Origin: Methylomonas sp.
GTDB lineage: Bacteria > Pseudomonadota > Gammaproteobacteria > Methylococcales > Methylomonadaceae
NCBI GenBank assembly: GCA_002928965.1
Contig: PERU01000036.1
Coordinates: 1-35,508, forward strand
Direction: 5' to 3'
Length of the DNA stretch: 35,508 nt
Part shown: piece by piece, positions 1 to 7,675 of the stretch
How positions within the stretch are numbered: position 1 is the stretch's first letter
Layout of the letters: the number at the start of each line of letters is the position of its first letter
Program-made: the position numbers and the translations under genes
Notes under the pieces: generated by a model
What the model was told of the DNA's origin: nothing
The model's input: only the letters and a program-made list of their open reading frames with translations
The model's database searches: none

Positions 1-575
1 TACCATCATCACTTTCCCGGCCAGCCAGCGAGGCTTTACCCCCGCTTTTGGATATAGCGCCCCTCTCCGAGCGCCAGAGGGACTTTAACCCTCCTGAACA
101 ACGCGCTGCCCAGCGCACAATATGGGAACCTCCGACTTCCGTACGTTACGGCTTCCTCCCTCGCGGTTTAGGCTTGTCGGGAAGTGCGTTAAAAAAAAAC
201 GCCAACATACGGATCTCCTGGGTTACCGCTTAACCTCAATATCGGGCTCGAAACGGCCTAAGATCCCAGGTGGAAACCACTGACTCGCCTTGGCGCCAGT
301 GACTTTGTTGCTTGCGGGGTAGCGTAAATCCTCAGCCCTTTCCTACTATAGTTTTCGAGACTCAACACCTTCACGGTCGGCATTATCCGTTACCATTGTT
401 CCTCGCCAGTTTTCGTACCTACGCATCAAGTAATCGGTTACCCGAAGACCTGCAAGGCTCGATACTCGGCCTGTGGCTAGCAGTTACCGAGGCGGGTTTC
501 CCACCCGCTAGATTTAAGCTGCATTGCCCAGCCGCAACACGCTATCGCTAATCGGAGCTACGCGGGCTGGAATCG
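1..575 (-). mobile_element. 5' ribozyme portion of a group II intron (probable, truncated by window edge)
   Basis: No credible protein is encoded here on either strand. Read on the minus strand, the stretch has the texture of the 5' half of a bacterial group II intron. There is a domain I-like GC-rich hairpin (a run ending GCGGGTGGGAAACCCGC), then the recurring intron phrase CCAGGAGATCC (near 215), then a block with GGAAGTCGGAGGTTCCCAT (about 123-142) of the kind found just before or at the start of the intron reverse transcriptase gene. The RT/maturase would then lie to the left, outside the window. The intron start is not resolved: I see no clear GUGYG at about 560-580. The call rests on remembered intron texture, not on a covariance model, so it could be another structured element. 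Short plus-strand frames inside it are taken as shadows. Confidence 0.5.
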
Positions 576-779
576 GGTAAAACATTTATACGTTCATAAT
601 GTAATCGCTTGGCCTTATTCAAGCTTCCACAGTTATCTAAAGCAAGATATTAATGAAAGAAATTGGGGCATAATGAAGACAGTGAGATTGATAGTATTGA
701 GTGACGCGACGGATGCACTTCCTAATGTCGGCACATCCTATTTGGCACACCTTATCGCATTGCAAAGCTAAATAAATAG
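576..779. other. Intergenic stretch with half a REP-like repeat
   Basis: AT-rich non-coding DNA between the intron-like segment and the orphan gene. Bases 705-740 match one half (reverse complement) of the palindromic repeat that is complete at 28554-28625, ending in GCACATCCTA. Bases 746-757 (CACACCTTATCG) form one arm of a perfect 12-bp inverted repeat whose other arm is at 2520-2531. I see no clear promoter or good ribosome binding site for the downstream gene. Confidence 0.5.
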
Positions 780-2531
780 ATGACAACAAAAACAACGCAA
801 ATATCATTCGATAACTTTATTGCATCACTTATAAAAAATGGTTACTCCGAAGAGGTAAGAGCATTTACTAAAAGCATCGAAACGAAACCGCGAATGGTTC
901 AAGACTTCGCAGATGCCTTTAATCGCCTTATAGGCGCTTGGGTGGATGCGCTGGAAAATAACGAGGTACAACCAGATAAATTAGAAGAAGCCGAATCATC
1001 GAATACCTGGGACAATGAACATAGGGTAATGATAGTGTCCGAGGCGATATTCGACTCATATTTGGAATTAAAGGAATTTTGCAATGCAAATGCACGGATG
1101 CTGGGGTATTTTCTGGAGTTTATCAATCATCACTCCGAAGTAACGGCGCGTATTGGATGGATCGACGAGCGCCCACAAATCGGCCGCGTATTGTGGGATT
1201 CCCTAACCATTGAGGTGTCCGATCCCGTAATGGAGTACGTTCGATTAGCAGAATTCTTTGATGAAGTCAGCGATGAGGTTAAATATGTTTGCGTTCCAAA
1301 ACCAAAAGAGCAGCCAGACCCGCCACTTTACAGTTTACATCCAGAGCGATTTAAGGCGTTCCACGCATGCGCAGAACCGATAGGCAAAATCTATCGCCAG
1401 CAAGTCGATCCTAATACCGGCTTTTTAACCGTTCCACTGTTAAATAAATTGATGCAACACGCGTGTGACGAAACGAATAACAAGGTATTGAATTACCCAC
1501 GTCGCCTAACCTTAGATTCACCCAGTCCGTCGCACATCATAGAGTCATTAGAGGTGTTATCGACTGCATACGGTCGGTTTGTCCAAGCGGGCCGCCAGAT
1601 TATGAAGTTTCCACCATCATTGATCGAAATGCTGGCAAAAACGGATGTTGACGAAATCCCGCTTAACTTGTTGAAAACACCATTCTCAGCTCAATACCTA
1701 TACTTTGCCATGCAAAAGCACTTAGAGTTAGAGGAGGGCTGGTTTGTCGATGGGGCATACGTTGAAACAAGAGGGGCCGCCGGGGATATACGTTTCACAA
1801 TCACAGCGGTTCCGTCAGATAGGCAAAAATCACGCCTTTGGTTTGTGATCCCGGAGCCACACTACACACAGGATTTTGTCGGCGAATTTCGCGAAAAAAC
1901 CTTAGCGACTGCCATTGATCAAGTGTTTAACGATAACAAAACAACGCTTGCACAGAAAGCTACCGGCGACGGTGGCGATATTACACAAAAGGTGTCGGAC
2001 GAATTCGGCAAGATGGGCGAGTCAATGCCGGACGCACTAAACATTGTGGACGTTTCGCCGGCAATGGCCAAGCAACGGATAGAAAAACTTACAAAACGCC
2101 ATCCGATCTATCACGAAACGCTTAAATTAGTGGTAAATGCGCTTTGCTATGTGACCGCGTACCCAGACGATATTGAAACCGTCTGGCCCGATGAAACACC
2201 AGTCAAATTAAAAGCGAAGGCCGAAACCGGAAATGGTAAAGAGTCGGCTAGAGCGAAGTCGAAATTAACATCAATGGGATATGTGCAAGTACATATCTGC
2301 GGAAAAAAGATCGATGAACAGCGCAAGTTAATAGAGGCGTCAACAGGAATTCACCCAGCAAGTCATTGGCGGCGCGGTCATTGGCGAAACCAACCGTATG
2401 GTGAAGGTCGCGCACTTCGTAAGTTGATTTGGTTAATGCCAGTTCTAGTTGCACCTAATAACACTAATGATGACCCGGAAAACGGACATATATATTTAGT
2501 ATCCAAATAAACGGTAACACGATAAGGTGTG
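746..2531. repeat. 12-bp inverted repeat flanking the orphan gene
   Basis: CACACCTTATCG at 746-757 and its exact complement CGATAAGGTGTG at 2520-2531 sit 22 bp before the start codon and 9 bp after the stop codon. Outside each arm lies a half copy of the REP-like repeat. These could be the ends of a mobile unit, but no transposase is recognised and no target duplication is clear. Confidence 0.5.
780..2510 (+). CDS. Hypothetical protein, orphan AT-rich gene
   Basis: A 576-residue soluble-looking protein with no signal peptide and no obvious membrane segment. I do not recognise a catalytic domain. The N-terminal half is acidic and helical. The C-terminus has a basic aromatic patch (HWRRGHWRNQPYGEGR, about residues 529-544) followed by KLIWLMPVLVAP. 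That tail resembles the ends of several phage or plasmid hypothetical proteins, which is a recollection and not a search result. The gene is visibly more AT-rich than the nif genes and has no strong ribosome binding site before the ATG. It stands alone, bracketed by a 12-bp perfect inverted repeat (746-757 and 2520-2531) and by halves of a REP-like repeat, so it looks like acquired cargo. The function is unknown; a phage or defence role would be a guess. Confidence 0.75.
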   Translation: MTTKTTQISFDNFIASLIKNGYSEEVRAFTKSIETKPRMVQDFADAFNRLIGAWVDALENNEVQPDKLEEAESSNTWDNEHRVMIVSEAIFDSYLELKEFCNANARMLGYFLEFINHHSEVTARIGWIDERPQIGRVLWDSLTIEVSDPVMEYVRLAEFFDEVSDEVKYVCVPKPKEQPDPPLYSLHPERFKAFHACAEPIGKIYRQQVDPNTGFLTVPLLNKLMQHACDETNNKVLNYPRRLTLDSPSPSHIIESLEVLSTAYGRFVQAGRQIMKFPPSLIEMLAKTDVDEIPLNLLKTPFSAQYLYFAMQKHLELEEGWFVDGAYVETRGAAGDIRFTITAVPSDRQKSRLWFVIPEPHYTQDFVGEFREKTLATAIDQVFNDNKTTLAQKATGDGGDITQKVSDEFGKMGESMPDALNIVDVSPAMAKQRIEKLTKRHPIYHETLKLVVNALCYVTAYPDDIETVWPDETPVKLKAKAETGNGKESARAKSKLTSMGYVQVHICGKKIDEQRKLIEASTGIHPASHWRRGHWRNQPYGEGRALRKLIWLMPVLVAPNNTNDDPENGHIYLVSK

Positions 2532-3014
2532 CACCCTAAATAGGGCCTTAGGATGTGCTGAACAGCGTGAAGCGCATCGTTCGCGATTGGTGCGGTTCGT
2601 AAACTCACCACACATGCTAACGGCTGGGCAGTTGCCATTTTCGCTTTTGTTATGTCTATCGGCTTCTGGCCGGTAATGACTATTCATGAATCAACCCTGT
2701 TTTGCTCAAAACGTCGTGGATTAAAGACGGGAGCCATTCTGATTTCCAACATCAGAATGCAAATAGCCAAAAATCCAACGGTTGCAGCCATACTCATTAC
2801 GATTTTCACTGATTCAAGAGATGTCGATCAAGCGTTACAGCTTGAAACACTGTACCTATTCAGTGCAAAGCAATTTATACCCAGTAGTCGAGTAGGATCA
2901 ATGTCGTTAAGTCAAGACTGTAAAGTGGGGCCGTGTGCCCGCGAAGCCGTCAATATCGCGCATGGCACGCTCCTACCGTTCTTCGTGGTTTAAGTACCGA
3001 ATTTATCTGAATAT
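2511..3014. other. Intergenic region with repeat half and a hairpin
   Basis: No convincing gene. It holds a half REP-like repeat (2549-2586) and a perfect 9-bp hairpin, CATTCTGAT at 2735-2743 with ATCAGAATG at 2751-2759, which has no following T run. It lies downstream of both the orphan gene (plus) and the cytochrome gene (minus), so the hairpin may help end transcription of one of them. Short open frames here lack family features. Confidence 0.45.
2549..2586 (-). repeat. REP-like repeat, half copy
   Basis: Reads TAGGATGTGCTGAACAGCG onward and matches, in reverse complement, the right half of the complete 72-bp copy at 28554-28625, including the GAAGCGCATCGTTCGCGA core. Confidence 0.7.
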
Positions 3015-4436
3015 TCATCGGGTCGGCCAGGGCATTACTACCGCCTGCTTGGGAATTAATGAATCAAACTCGGCAGTTGCCCGACTGTCTTGCCACCAAG
3101 CGGTATCGGGTTGCTCAGCCGCTTTGGCTAAAATTTTGCAGCCTGCTTGCGACCAACGCGCCAGCGGCGATTGCCAGTTTTTATCCGCAGGGTTCTGTGG
3201 CGGATACGGATAGGCGATCAACCAGCTCGAAACCGTTGCGGCAAGATCCGGGGAAAAATAAGGGGCCGGGATCAAAGCCAAGCTGTCAGGGTCGACAGCC
3301 TGCGCTTTTAGTTGCGGCGCAATCAAATTCAACGGTGAGACGATCAGCCAGACCGAATTTTTTTTCGGTTGAGTGAGTGTCGATGCTGCCGTTTGCAATT
3401 GGACATGCTGCTTTGCAGCGTAAGGTCTGACTGACTCGATTAACGACGTTGCCGACATATCGTCCGCCGCTGCCAGCACGCGCAGTTGTTTGATGTTTCG
3501 AGTAACCGCCACATCAATCAAGGCGTGTAACTGTTTTTGTAAGCCTGGCAATGCCAGAAACACTGGCTGCTGATCGGCAAAATCCATTCTGGAAAACGGC
3601 AACAAAGTAGCCAACTGATAGTCATCCATTAGTTGACCATACTCCGCTTCCCAACCGGCCACAAACGGCGCAATCAAAAAACGTACCGAACCGGATTTCA
3701 ACCGCTCTCGCAATTGGCTGATGGCATCCGCGGAATTTTTATAGCGCAATACGTCCAGCGGCCACAAACGCGTGCCGGGCGCCAAGCCACTGCACGTCTG
3801 CAGATTATCCAGCAACGCATCGGCCAGTTTGCTGACGCCCGCTTCCGGCAGTATCGATAAAGCCACAGCCCGCTTGGGCAACGCATGCTGATCAAGTTGC
3901 TGTAGATAAGTCGCCAAGGCATCGACTTCATCACTGGCCAGACTGAAACGCGGCATAATCGGGTCCAACGCTCGGTCATCCGCAGCAAGCCCATGGCTGA
4001 TAGCCTGCTGAAACACGCTTTTATCATACTTGTCTGAATTGGAACGCATAGCCAGAGCCTGCCAACCAATTGCCGGGGCAGTGACAAAACCTTCTTTACC
4101 ACCCTGCCCTTTTTGACCATGACAACCTGCACAAGCCACCGCAGCGCCCTGCAAACTGACTTGTCCCGGCAAGCTCGCCGTGACTTCCCGGCCATCCCGG
4201 CCTATGCCTTGCTGAAAAATCGTTGCGCCTAAGTCGTCTGCCCAAACCGGGGTATGAAACAGCGCCAGCAGCAACAGGCTCCATCTACTTAATAAACCGG
4301 CCTTCTTTATCGCTGGTATTCCGTTCTTACCCTCTGGGGCATAAAGGCTGAGGTCGTCGAATCCACGACTGGTGGGCCCTTCGACAGGCTCAGGGTGAAC
4401 GGTATTTAATGGCCAGGTTAATAAGCGGTTTTTCAT
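3015..4436 (-). CDS. c-type cytochrome with a substrate-binding-like C-terminal region
   Basis: A 473-residue exported protein. A single haem-binding motif CAGCH (about residues 101-105) lies in a small mono-haem cytochrome c domain with a likely axial Met further on (PIMPRF). After it, about residues 190-470 look like a periplasmic-binding fold (repeated alpha/beta segments such as VRFLIAPFVAGWEAEYGQL). The fold is my inference and I cannot name the family. It is the last gene of the copper operon, four bases after the preceding SCO gene. The N-terminus is odd: MKNR is followed by about 45 residues encoded by an inserted repeat (including TVHPEPVEG) before the hydrophobic signal segment WSLLLLALFHTPVWA. 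Without the insert, MKNRL joined to LSRWSLLLL would be an ordinary signal peptide. Likely role: electron transfer partner of the multicopper oxidase. Confidence 0.75.
   Translation of the reverse strand: MKNRLLTWPLNTVHPEPVEGPTSRGFDDLSLYAPEGKNGIPAIKKAGLLSRWSLLLLALFHTPVWADDLGATIFQQGIGRDGREVTASLPGQVSLQGAAVACAGCHGQKGQGGKEGFVTAPAIGWQALAMRSNSDKYDKSVFQQAISHGLAADDRALDPIMPRFSLASDEVDALATYLQQLDQHALPKRAVALSILPEAGVSKLADALLDNLQTCSGLAPGTRLWPLDVLRYKNSADAISQLRERLKSGSVRFLIAPFVAGWEAEYGQLMDDYQLATLLPFSRMDFADQQPVFLALPGLQKQLHALIDVAVTRNIKQLRVLAAADDMSATSLIESVRPYAAKQHVQLQTAASTLTQPKKNSVWLIVSPLNLIAPQLKAQAVDPDSLALIPAPYFSPDLAATVSSWLIAYPYPPQNPADKNWQSPLARWSQAGCKILAKAAEQPDTAWWQDSRATAEFDSLIPKQAVVMPWPTR
4289..4424. repeat. TTAA-bounded palindromic repeat element inside a cytochrome leader
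   Basis: The arms are TTAATAAACCGGCC at 4289-4302 and TATTTAATGGCCAGGTTAA at 4403-4421, an imperfect inverted repeat. The core carries the widespread intergenic motif CTTCGACAGGCTCAGGG. The outer arms match those of the elements at 5046-5157 and 31693-31795. TTAATAA occurs at both ends in the same orientation and may be a target duplication. The cytochrome frame stays open through the whole element. Confidence 0.7.
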
Positions 4437-4440
4437 CGCA

Positions 4441-5187
4441 TCATGGGCCTTCGATCAATCCCTGCAACTTTGCGGCAATGGCTTCCGGTGGTGAATCCGG
4501 GCGAATTTTCAACCAATGGCCTGTGGCGGGATTGCCGGCAATCAGCAAGGTGCTGTGATCTTCCGGCTGATTTTGAAACTGTCCCAGCCGCTTTAACACC
4601 GCATGCATGGTGGCGGGTTCGGCAGTTAAAAAGCGCCAGCCCGGCTCGTCAGCCTGCTGCTTTTGCGCGAAGGCTTTTAAGTGCTGCGGGCGGTCATGCT
4701 CGGGATCGACGGATAACGACAGAAAAAACACAGGCTTGGCAAAGCTGGCACCCAGCTGTTGCCGCACAGTGCGTAGGCGCTGGGTAATTAACGGGCAGGC
4801 ATCGCGGCATTGGGTAAACACAACGTTAATCAGCACCACCCGATCTTTGAGTAATTCTGAATAAAACTTGCGCCGCACGCCATCCTGATCCAGCAATACA
4901 TCGTCGCCAAAATAGCTTTGAGCGCGCTGTTCCCGCTCCTGAGCAGACGGCGCTGCGCCGGCAGCACTGCTGAAACTCAAAACGCACAGCAAGATGACAA
5001 TCCCGACAGCAACATGTCGCAGGCTGGATAATTGCAGGACATCTATTAACTCGGCCCTTAAATATTGTCGCTCACTCGAAGGCGGGAGCCCAACGGCTAT
5101 ACTGGATTCCCGCCTTCGCGGGAATGACGAATCCAGGAAATATAAGGGCCGGGTTAATAAAGTTTGTCTTGATAAATCACTCATCAT
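4441..5187 (-). CDS. SCO1/SenC family copper chaperone (second of two)
   Basis: A 248-residue thioredoxin-fold SCO protein. It has the copper-binding CxxxC in FTQCRDACPL (about residues 125-129) and the distal His in PEDHSTLLIAG (about residue 209), the full Cys-Cys-His set expected of a copper chaperone or thiol-disulfide protein. I chose the ATG at 5187 because it overlaps the stop of the upstream SCO gene as ATGA, indicating translational coupling. A longer in-frame start exists further upstream but would run deep into that gene. The hydrophobic export segment (HVAVGIVILLCVLSF) only begins about 55 residues in. The leader before it is largely encoded by an inserted repeat (LDSSFPRRRESS). 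Likely role: copper loading or disulfide maintenance for the oxidase or cytochrome of this operon. Confidence 0.85.
   Translation of the reverse strand: MMSDLSRQTLLTRPLYFLDSSFPRRRESSIAVGLPPSSERQYLRAELIDVLQLSSLRHVAVGIVILLCVLSFSSAAGAAPSAQEREQRAQSYFGDDVLLDQDGVRRKFYSELLKDRVVLINVVFTQCRDACPLITQRLRTVRQQLGASFAKPVFFLSLSVDPEHDRPQHLKAFAQKQQADEPGWRFLTAEPATMHAVLKRLGQFQNQPEDHSTLLIAGNPATGHWLKIRPDSPPEAIAAKLQGLIEGP
5046..5157. repeat. TTAA-bounded palindromic repeat element inside an SCO leader
   Basis: The arms are TTAACTCGGCCCTTAAATA (5046-5064) and TATAAGGGCCGGGTTAA (5141-5157). The core holds the common genomic palindrome GGATTCCCGCCTTCGCGGG. The outer arms match those of the elements at 4289-4424 and 31693-31795, while the core differs, so arms and cores appear modular. 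The SCO reading frame passes through without a stop. Confidence 0.75.
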
Positions 5188-5801
5188 GGGGCAGGGTTTT
5201 TCTGTTTTTGCAGCATAGTCAGCGCTGCCTGTGCGATAGTCTGCGCATCGGGCAAACCGACCCATTTAAACCAGTCTTTACCCTGCCCGACCACTATCAA
5301 CGGCGGATGCGTTTCCGGGGCTGCATTGGGGTTGATACCAAACGCTTGTATCGCCTGACCCACGGCGGGCGGCTCGCCACTTAACCAAAGCCAATGCGGA
5401 AAATTGCCCAATTTATTGGCAAATTGCGCTAACTGTTCCGGTGAATCCTGTTGCGGAGCGAGGGTAATGGATACCAGCAATAACGAATCGCCCAATGAAT
5501 TTTTCAATACCTGATGAACACGTTTCATGACTGCTGTGATGATCGGACAAACCGAGCGGCATGAGGTAAACACAAAATCCACCACCACAACGTGTTCTTT
5601 GAACAAACTTTCCAACTGGTGCGAGTTGCCGAACTGATCGACCAATACCACGGATGGCAGCGCGACCTGGGTCCTAAAAGTTTCCAGATTGGCCGGGGTT
5701 TCTGCGGCAAACGACTGACTCGACCCAACTAAAGCCACAGCTATTAACCACAAAACCGCCATGCTTCGCCGTAAAGTTCGACCTCGACTGATATGAATCA
5801 T
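5184..5801 (-). CDS. SCO1/SenC family copper chaperone (first of two)
   Basis: A 205-residue exported SCO protein. An N-terminal signal anchor (SMAVLWLIAVALVGSSQSFAA) is followed by a thioredoxin fold with CxxxC in FTSCRSVCPI (about residues 79-83) and the third ligand His in PETHPPLIVV (about residue 163). The ATG at 5801 overlaps the upstream stop as TGATG. A GTG at 5804 is an equally coupled alternative that adds one residue. Its neighbour downstream is a divergent second SCO protein, so the operon holds a pair, as in systems where one member acts as reductant and the other as copper donor. The substrate here is presumably the giant multicopper oxidase, which is inference from operon structure. 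Confidence 0.87.
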   Translation of the reverse strand: MIHISRGRTLRRSMAVLWLIAVALVGSSQSFAAETPANLETFRTQVALPSVVLVDQFGNSHQLESLFKEHVVVVDFVFTSCRSVCPIITAVMKRVHQVLKNSLGDSLLLVSITLAPQQDSPEQLAQFANKLGNFPHWLWLSGEPPAVGQAIQAFGINPNAAPETHPPLIVVGQGKDWFKWVGLPDAQTIAQAALTMLQKQKNPAP

Positions 5802-7675
5802 CACTGCTTTTCAACTATCAAACTGGTAAACGGCACGGATACCTGCGGCTCGGAGACAAGATGCAAATAATAACTGCCTGGCTCATTAACACTCACAGTA
5901 GCAACGTATTCGCCAGGGTGATCAACATCGGCCGTCAGTGGCCAAACCTGCCCTTCGCCGCCAGCCACAGCAACCGCTCGTACTGCCACAGACTTGAAAA
6001 TCACTTGTTGCGGCGGTTGCTCGGTTGTTTTTACTCGCAATGAAAACAGCTCACCGCTATGTTTCCGCAAAAAGCTATCGCCCATCCAGCTGAGTTTGGG
6101 ACCCGCTTGCTGAGGCAAAGGCTGATCCGCTTTGACCTGTATGCCAATGCATTCCATGAAACGCGGATTCTCACTGGCCAGCGCCAGCACCATCCTTCCG
6201 GCCGAAGGCAACCGAAAAGTGGCTTCGTACTGGCCGGGGTTGACCTGCCGTAAACCCCGTCGAGCCAGCAGGGTTGCCATTGGTACATGGCCGTAGGTTC
6301 GGATACCGGAATCCGGCGCATTCATGCCTTCCATGTAGTGATACACAGTGCGTTCAGCCGGTGCCGCGAAAAAGGCACCCGATTCCCCCATGGCCGGGGT
6401 CATACTGGAGGCAATCGGCAAATCGCCGCTGGCGGACATTTTGTTGGCGCCGACCGGGATATATTTTGGGGAAACCTTGCCGGGCTTCTTGAGCTCGCTC
6501 AAGCTGATCAAAGCCGCTTGTTCACTATCCAGCGTTCTTATATAAGCAAATTGCTCCGAAAAAATCACATCGTATGGCCGGCCGGAAATCGTCACGGATT
6601 GCAACAAACGGTTTTGTTGAGTATCGATGACATACACCTGATGCTCGCCCGGATTGAGAGCAAAAAGCAACGTTCGGTCCGGACTGAGCCGTAGCGGCCC
6701 GACACCGGGTTTAAGCGCCATGTTATCCAATGGTTCGCCCTGCAGGTTATACCGCAATAAGCGACCTTTTTGCGCATCGCTGACCCATAGTGTTTGTCCG
6801 GTTACCGCCAACGATAACGGCAAGCCATCGATTTTCCAGGTTTTTTGGGTTTCGAAATTTCGGCCATCCAGCAGGGTGACGGAACCATCATCCCGATTAC
6901 TGACAAATGCCTGCGCGCCCTGCTCGCTAAAGGCAAATTCATGATGGCCTTTGGGTAAAGGCCGCGTTGCCACAATCCGCCCATCCTGAGTATCAATCAC
7001 GCTCAACTGACTGTCTTCAGGCTGAAGACCGGTTTGTCCTACCCACAGCAGCCGCTGGCCCGGCATTAACGCCAATCGGGTGGGTTGACCGGGCAATTTA
7101 ATCCGTTGGATCAATTGCAAGGTTTGCAGATCGATCGCCACCACTTCCCGGCTGTCCGGCAATGCCACGAACAAGCGGGCATCATCGGCGGTTTTCAGCC
7201 AGTCAAAACCGATGCCGCCTAATTTGATCACACTGTAAAGACTGGATTTATTGGCAAAACTGACTGCCGGGTCCAGCACCGACACACTGGCTTCCTGATC
7301 CAGCGTCAGCACGTAATAGCTGGTCAAATCCAGCAATGGTTGACGCATTAAATTGCTGCTTAAAAACCCGGCTATCCGTTGCCCACACACCGGCACAGAG
7401 CCGGATAACGGCGAAATTTCCAAATCCAGCCATGTGCCTAATGACCAATCCTTTAAGGGTTGTTGGTCCGCCAAACGCTTTCCTGCGATGGATAATTTCA
7501 GCAATTGGCCGGCTGTAGGAGTTTCAGAACGACTAGCGTCGACAGCATCGAGACTAAGCTTAACCTCCAAGCCCTCTTTCTGAATGACCCTGTCGACATA
7601 ATTAACAGCCCAAGCAGATAGCGGCATCAGCAGGAGAAATGCCGCTATCATGCCAGATAACGGTTTACGTCTCAT
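5801..7675 (-). CDS. Periplasmic beta-propeller (YncE-like) protein with C-terminal beta-sandwich
   Basis: A 624-residue secreted protein with a clear signal peptide (MRRKPLSGMIAAFLLLMPLSAWA). Residues about 140-420 hold repeated WD/NHL-like blades of the YncE type: SVLDPA, VVAIDLQT, LSVIDTQDGRIV, VTLLDGRNFETQ, VYVIDTQQNRLLQSV, each about 40 residues apart. The C-terminal 150 residues look like an Ig or FixH-like beta-sandwich (GQYEATFRLPSAGRMVLALA, and VDHPGEYVATVSVNEPGSYYLHLV). No haem motif is seen. Its start overlaps the oxidase stop (ATGA) and its stop overlaps the next SCO gene, so it is part of one translationally coupled unit. Probable role: periplasmic scaffold or partner of the oxidase. 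Its exact activity is unknown. Confidence 0.75.
   Translation of the reverse strand: MRRKPLSGMIAAFLLLMPLSAWAVNYVDRVIQKEGLEVKLSLDAVDASRSETPTAGQLLKLSIAGKRLADQQPLKDWSLGTWLDLEISPLSGSVPVCGQRIAGFLSSNLMRQPLLDLTSYYVLTLDQEASVSVLDPAVSFANKSSLYSVIKLGGIGFDWLKTADDARLFVALPDSREVVAIDLQTLQLIQRIKLPGQPTRLALMPGQRLLWVGQTGLQPEDSQLSVIDTQDGRIVATRPLPKGHHEFAFSEQGAQAFVSNRDDGSVTLLDGRNFETQKTWKIDGLPLSLAVTGQTLWVSDAQKGRLLRYNLQGEPLDNMALKPGVGPLRLSPDRTLLFALNPGEHQVYVIDTQQNRLLQSVTISGRPYDVIFSEQFAYIRTLDSEQAALISLSELKKPGKVSPKYIPVGANKMSASGDLPIASSMTPAMGESGAFFAAPAERTVYHYMEGMNAPDSGIRTYGHVPMATLLARRGLRQVNPGQYEATFRLPSAGRMVLALASENPRFMECIGIQVKADQPLPQQAGPKLSWMGDSFLRKHSGELFSLRVKTTEQPPQQVIFKSVAVRAVAVAGGEGQVWPLTADVDHPGEYVATVSVNEPGSYYLHLVSEPQVSVPFTSLIVEKQ

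Noticed and set aside
48-551. Two short plus-strand open frames near the left edge
   Set aside because: They overlap the intron-like structured segment, have no ribosome site and resemble no family; they look like translated structural RNA.
2652-3213. Plus-strand open frames downstream of the orphan gene
   Set aside because: No conserved motif or ribosome site; the second overlaps the cytochrome gene on the opposite strand.
5188-5265. Longer start of the second SCO protein
   Set aside because: It would add 26 residues lying inside the upstream SCO gene; the ATGA overlap at 5187 is a better start.
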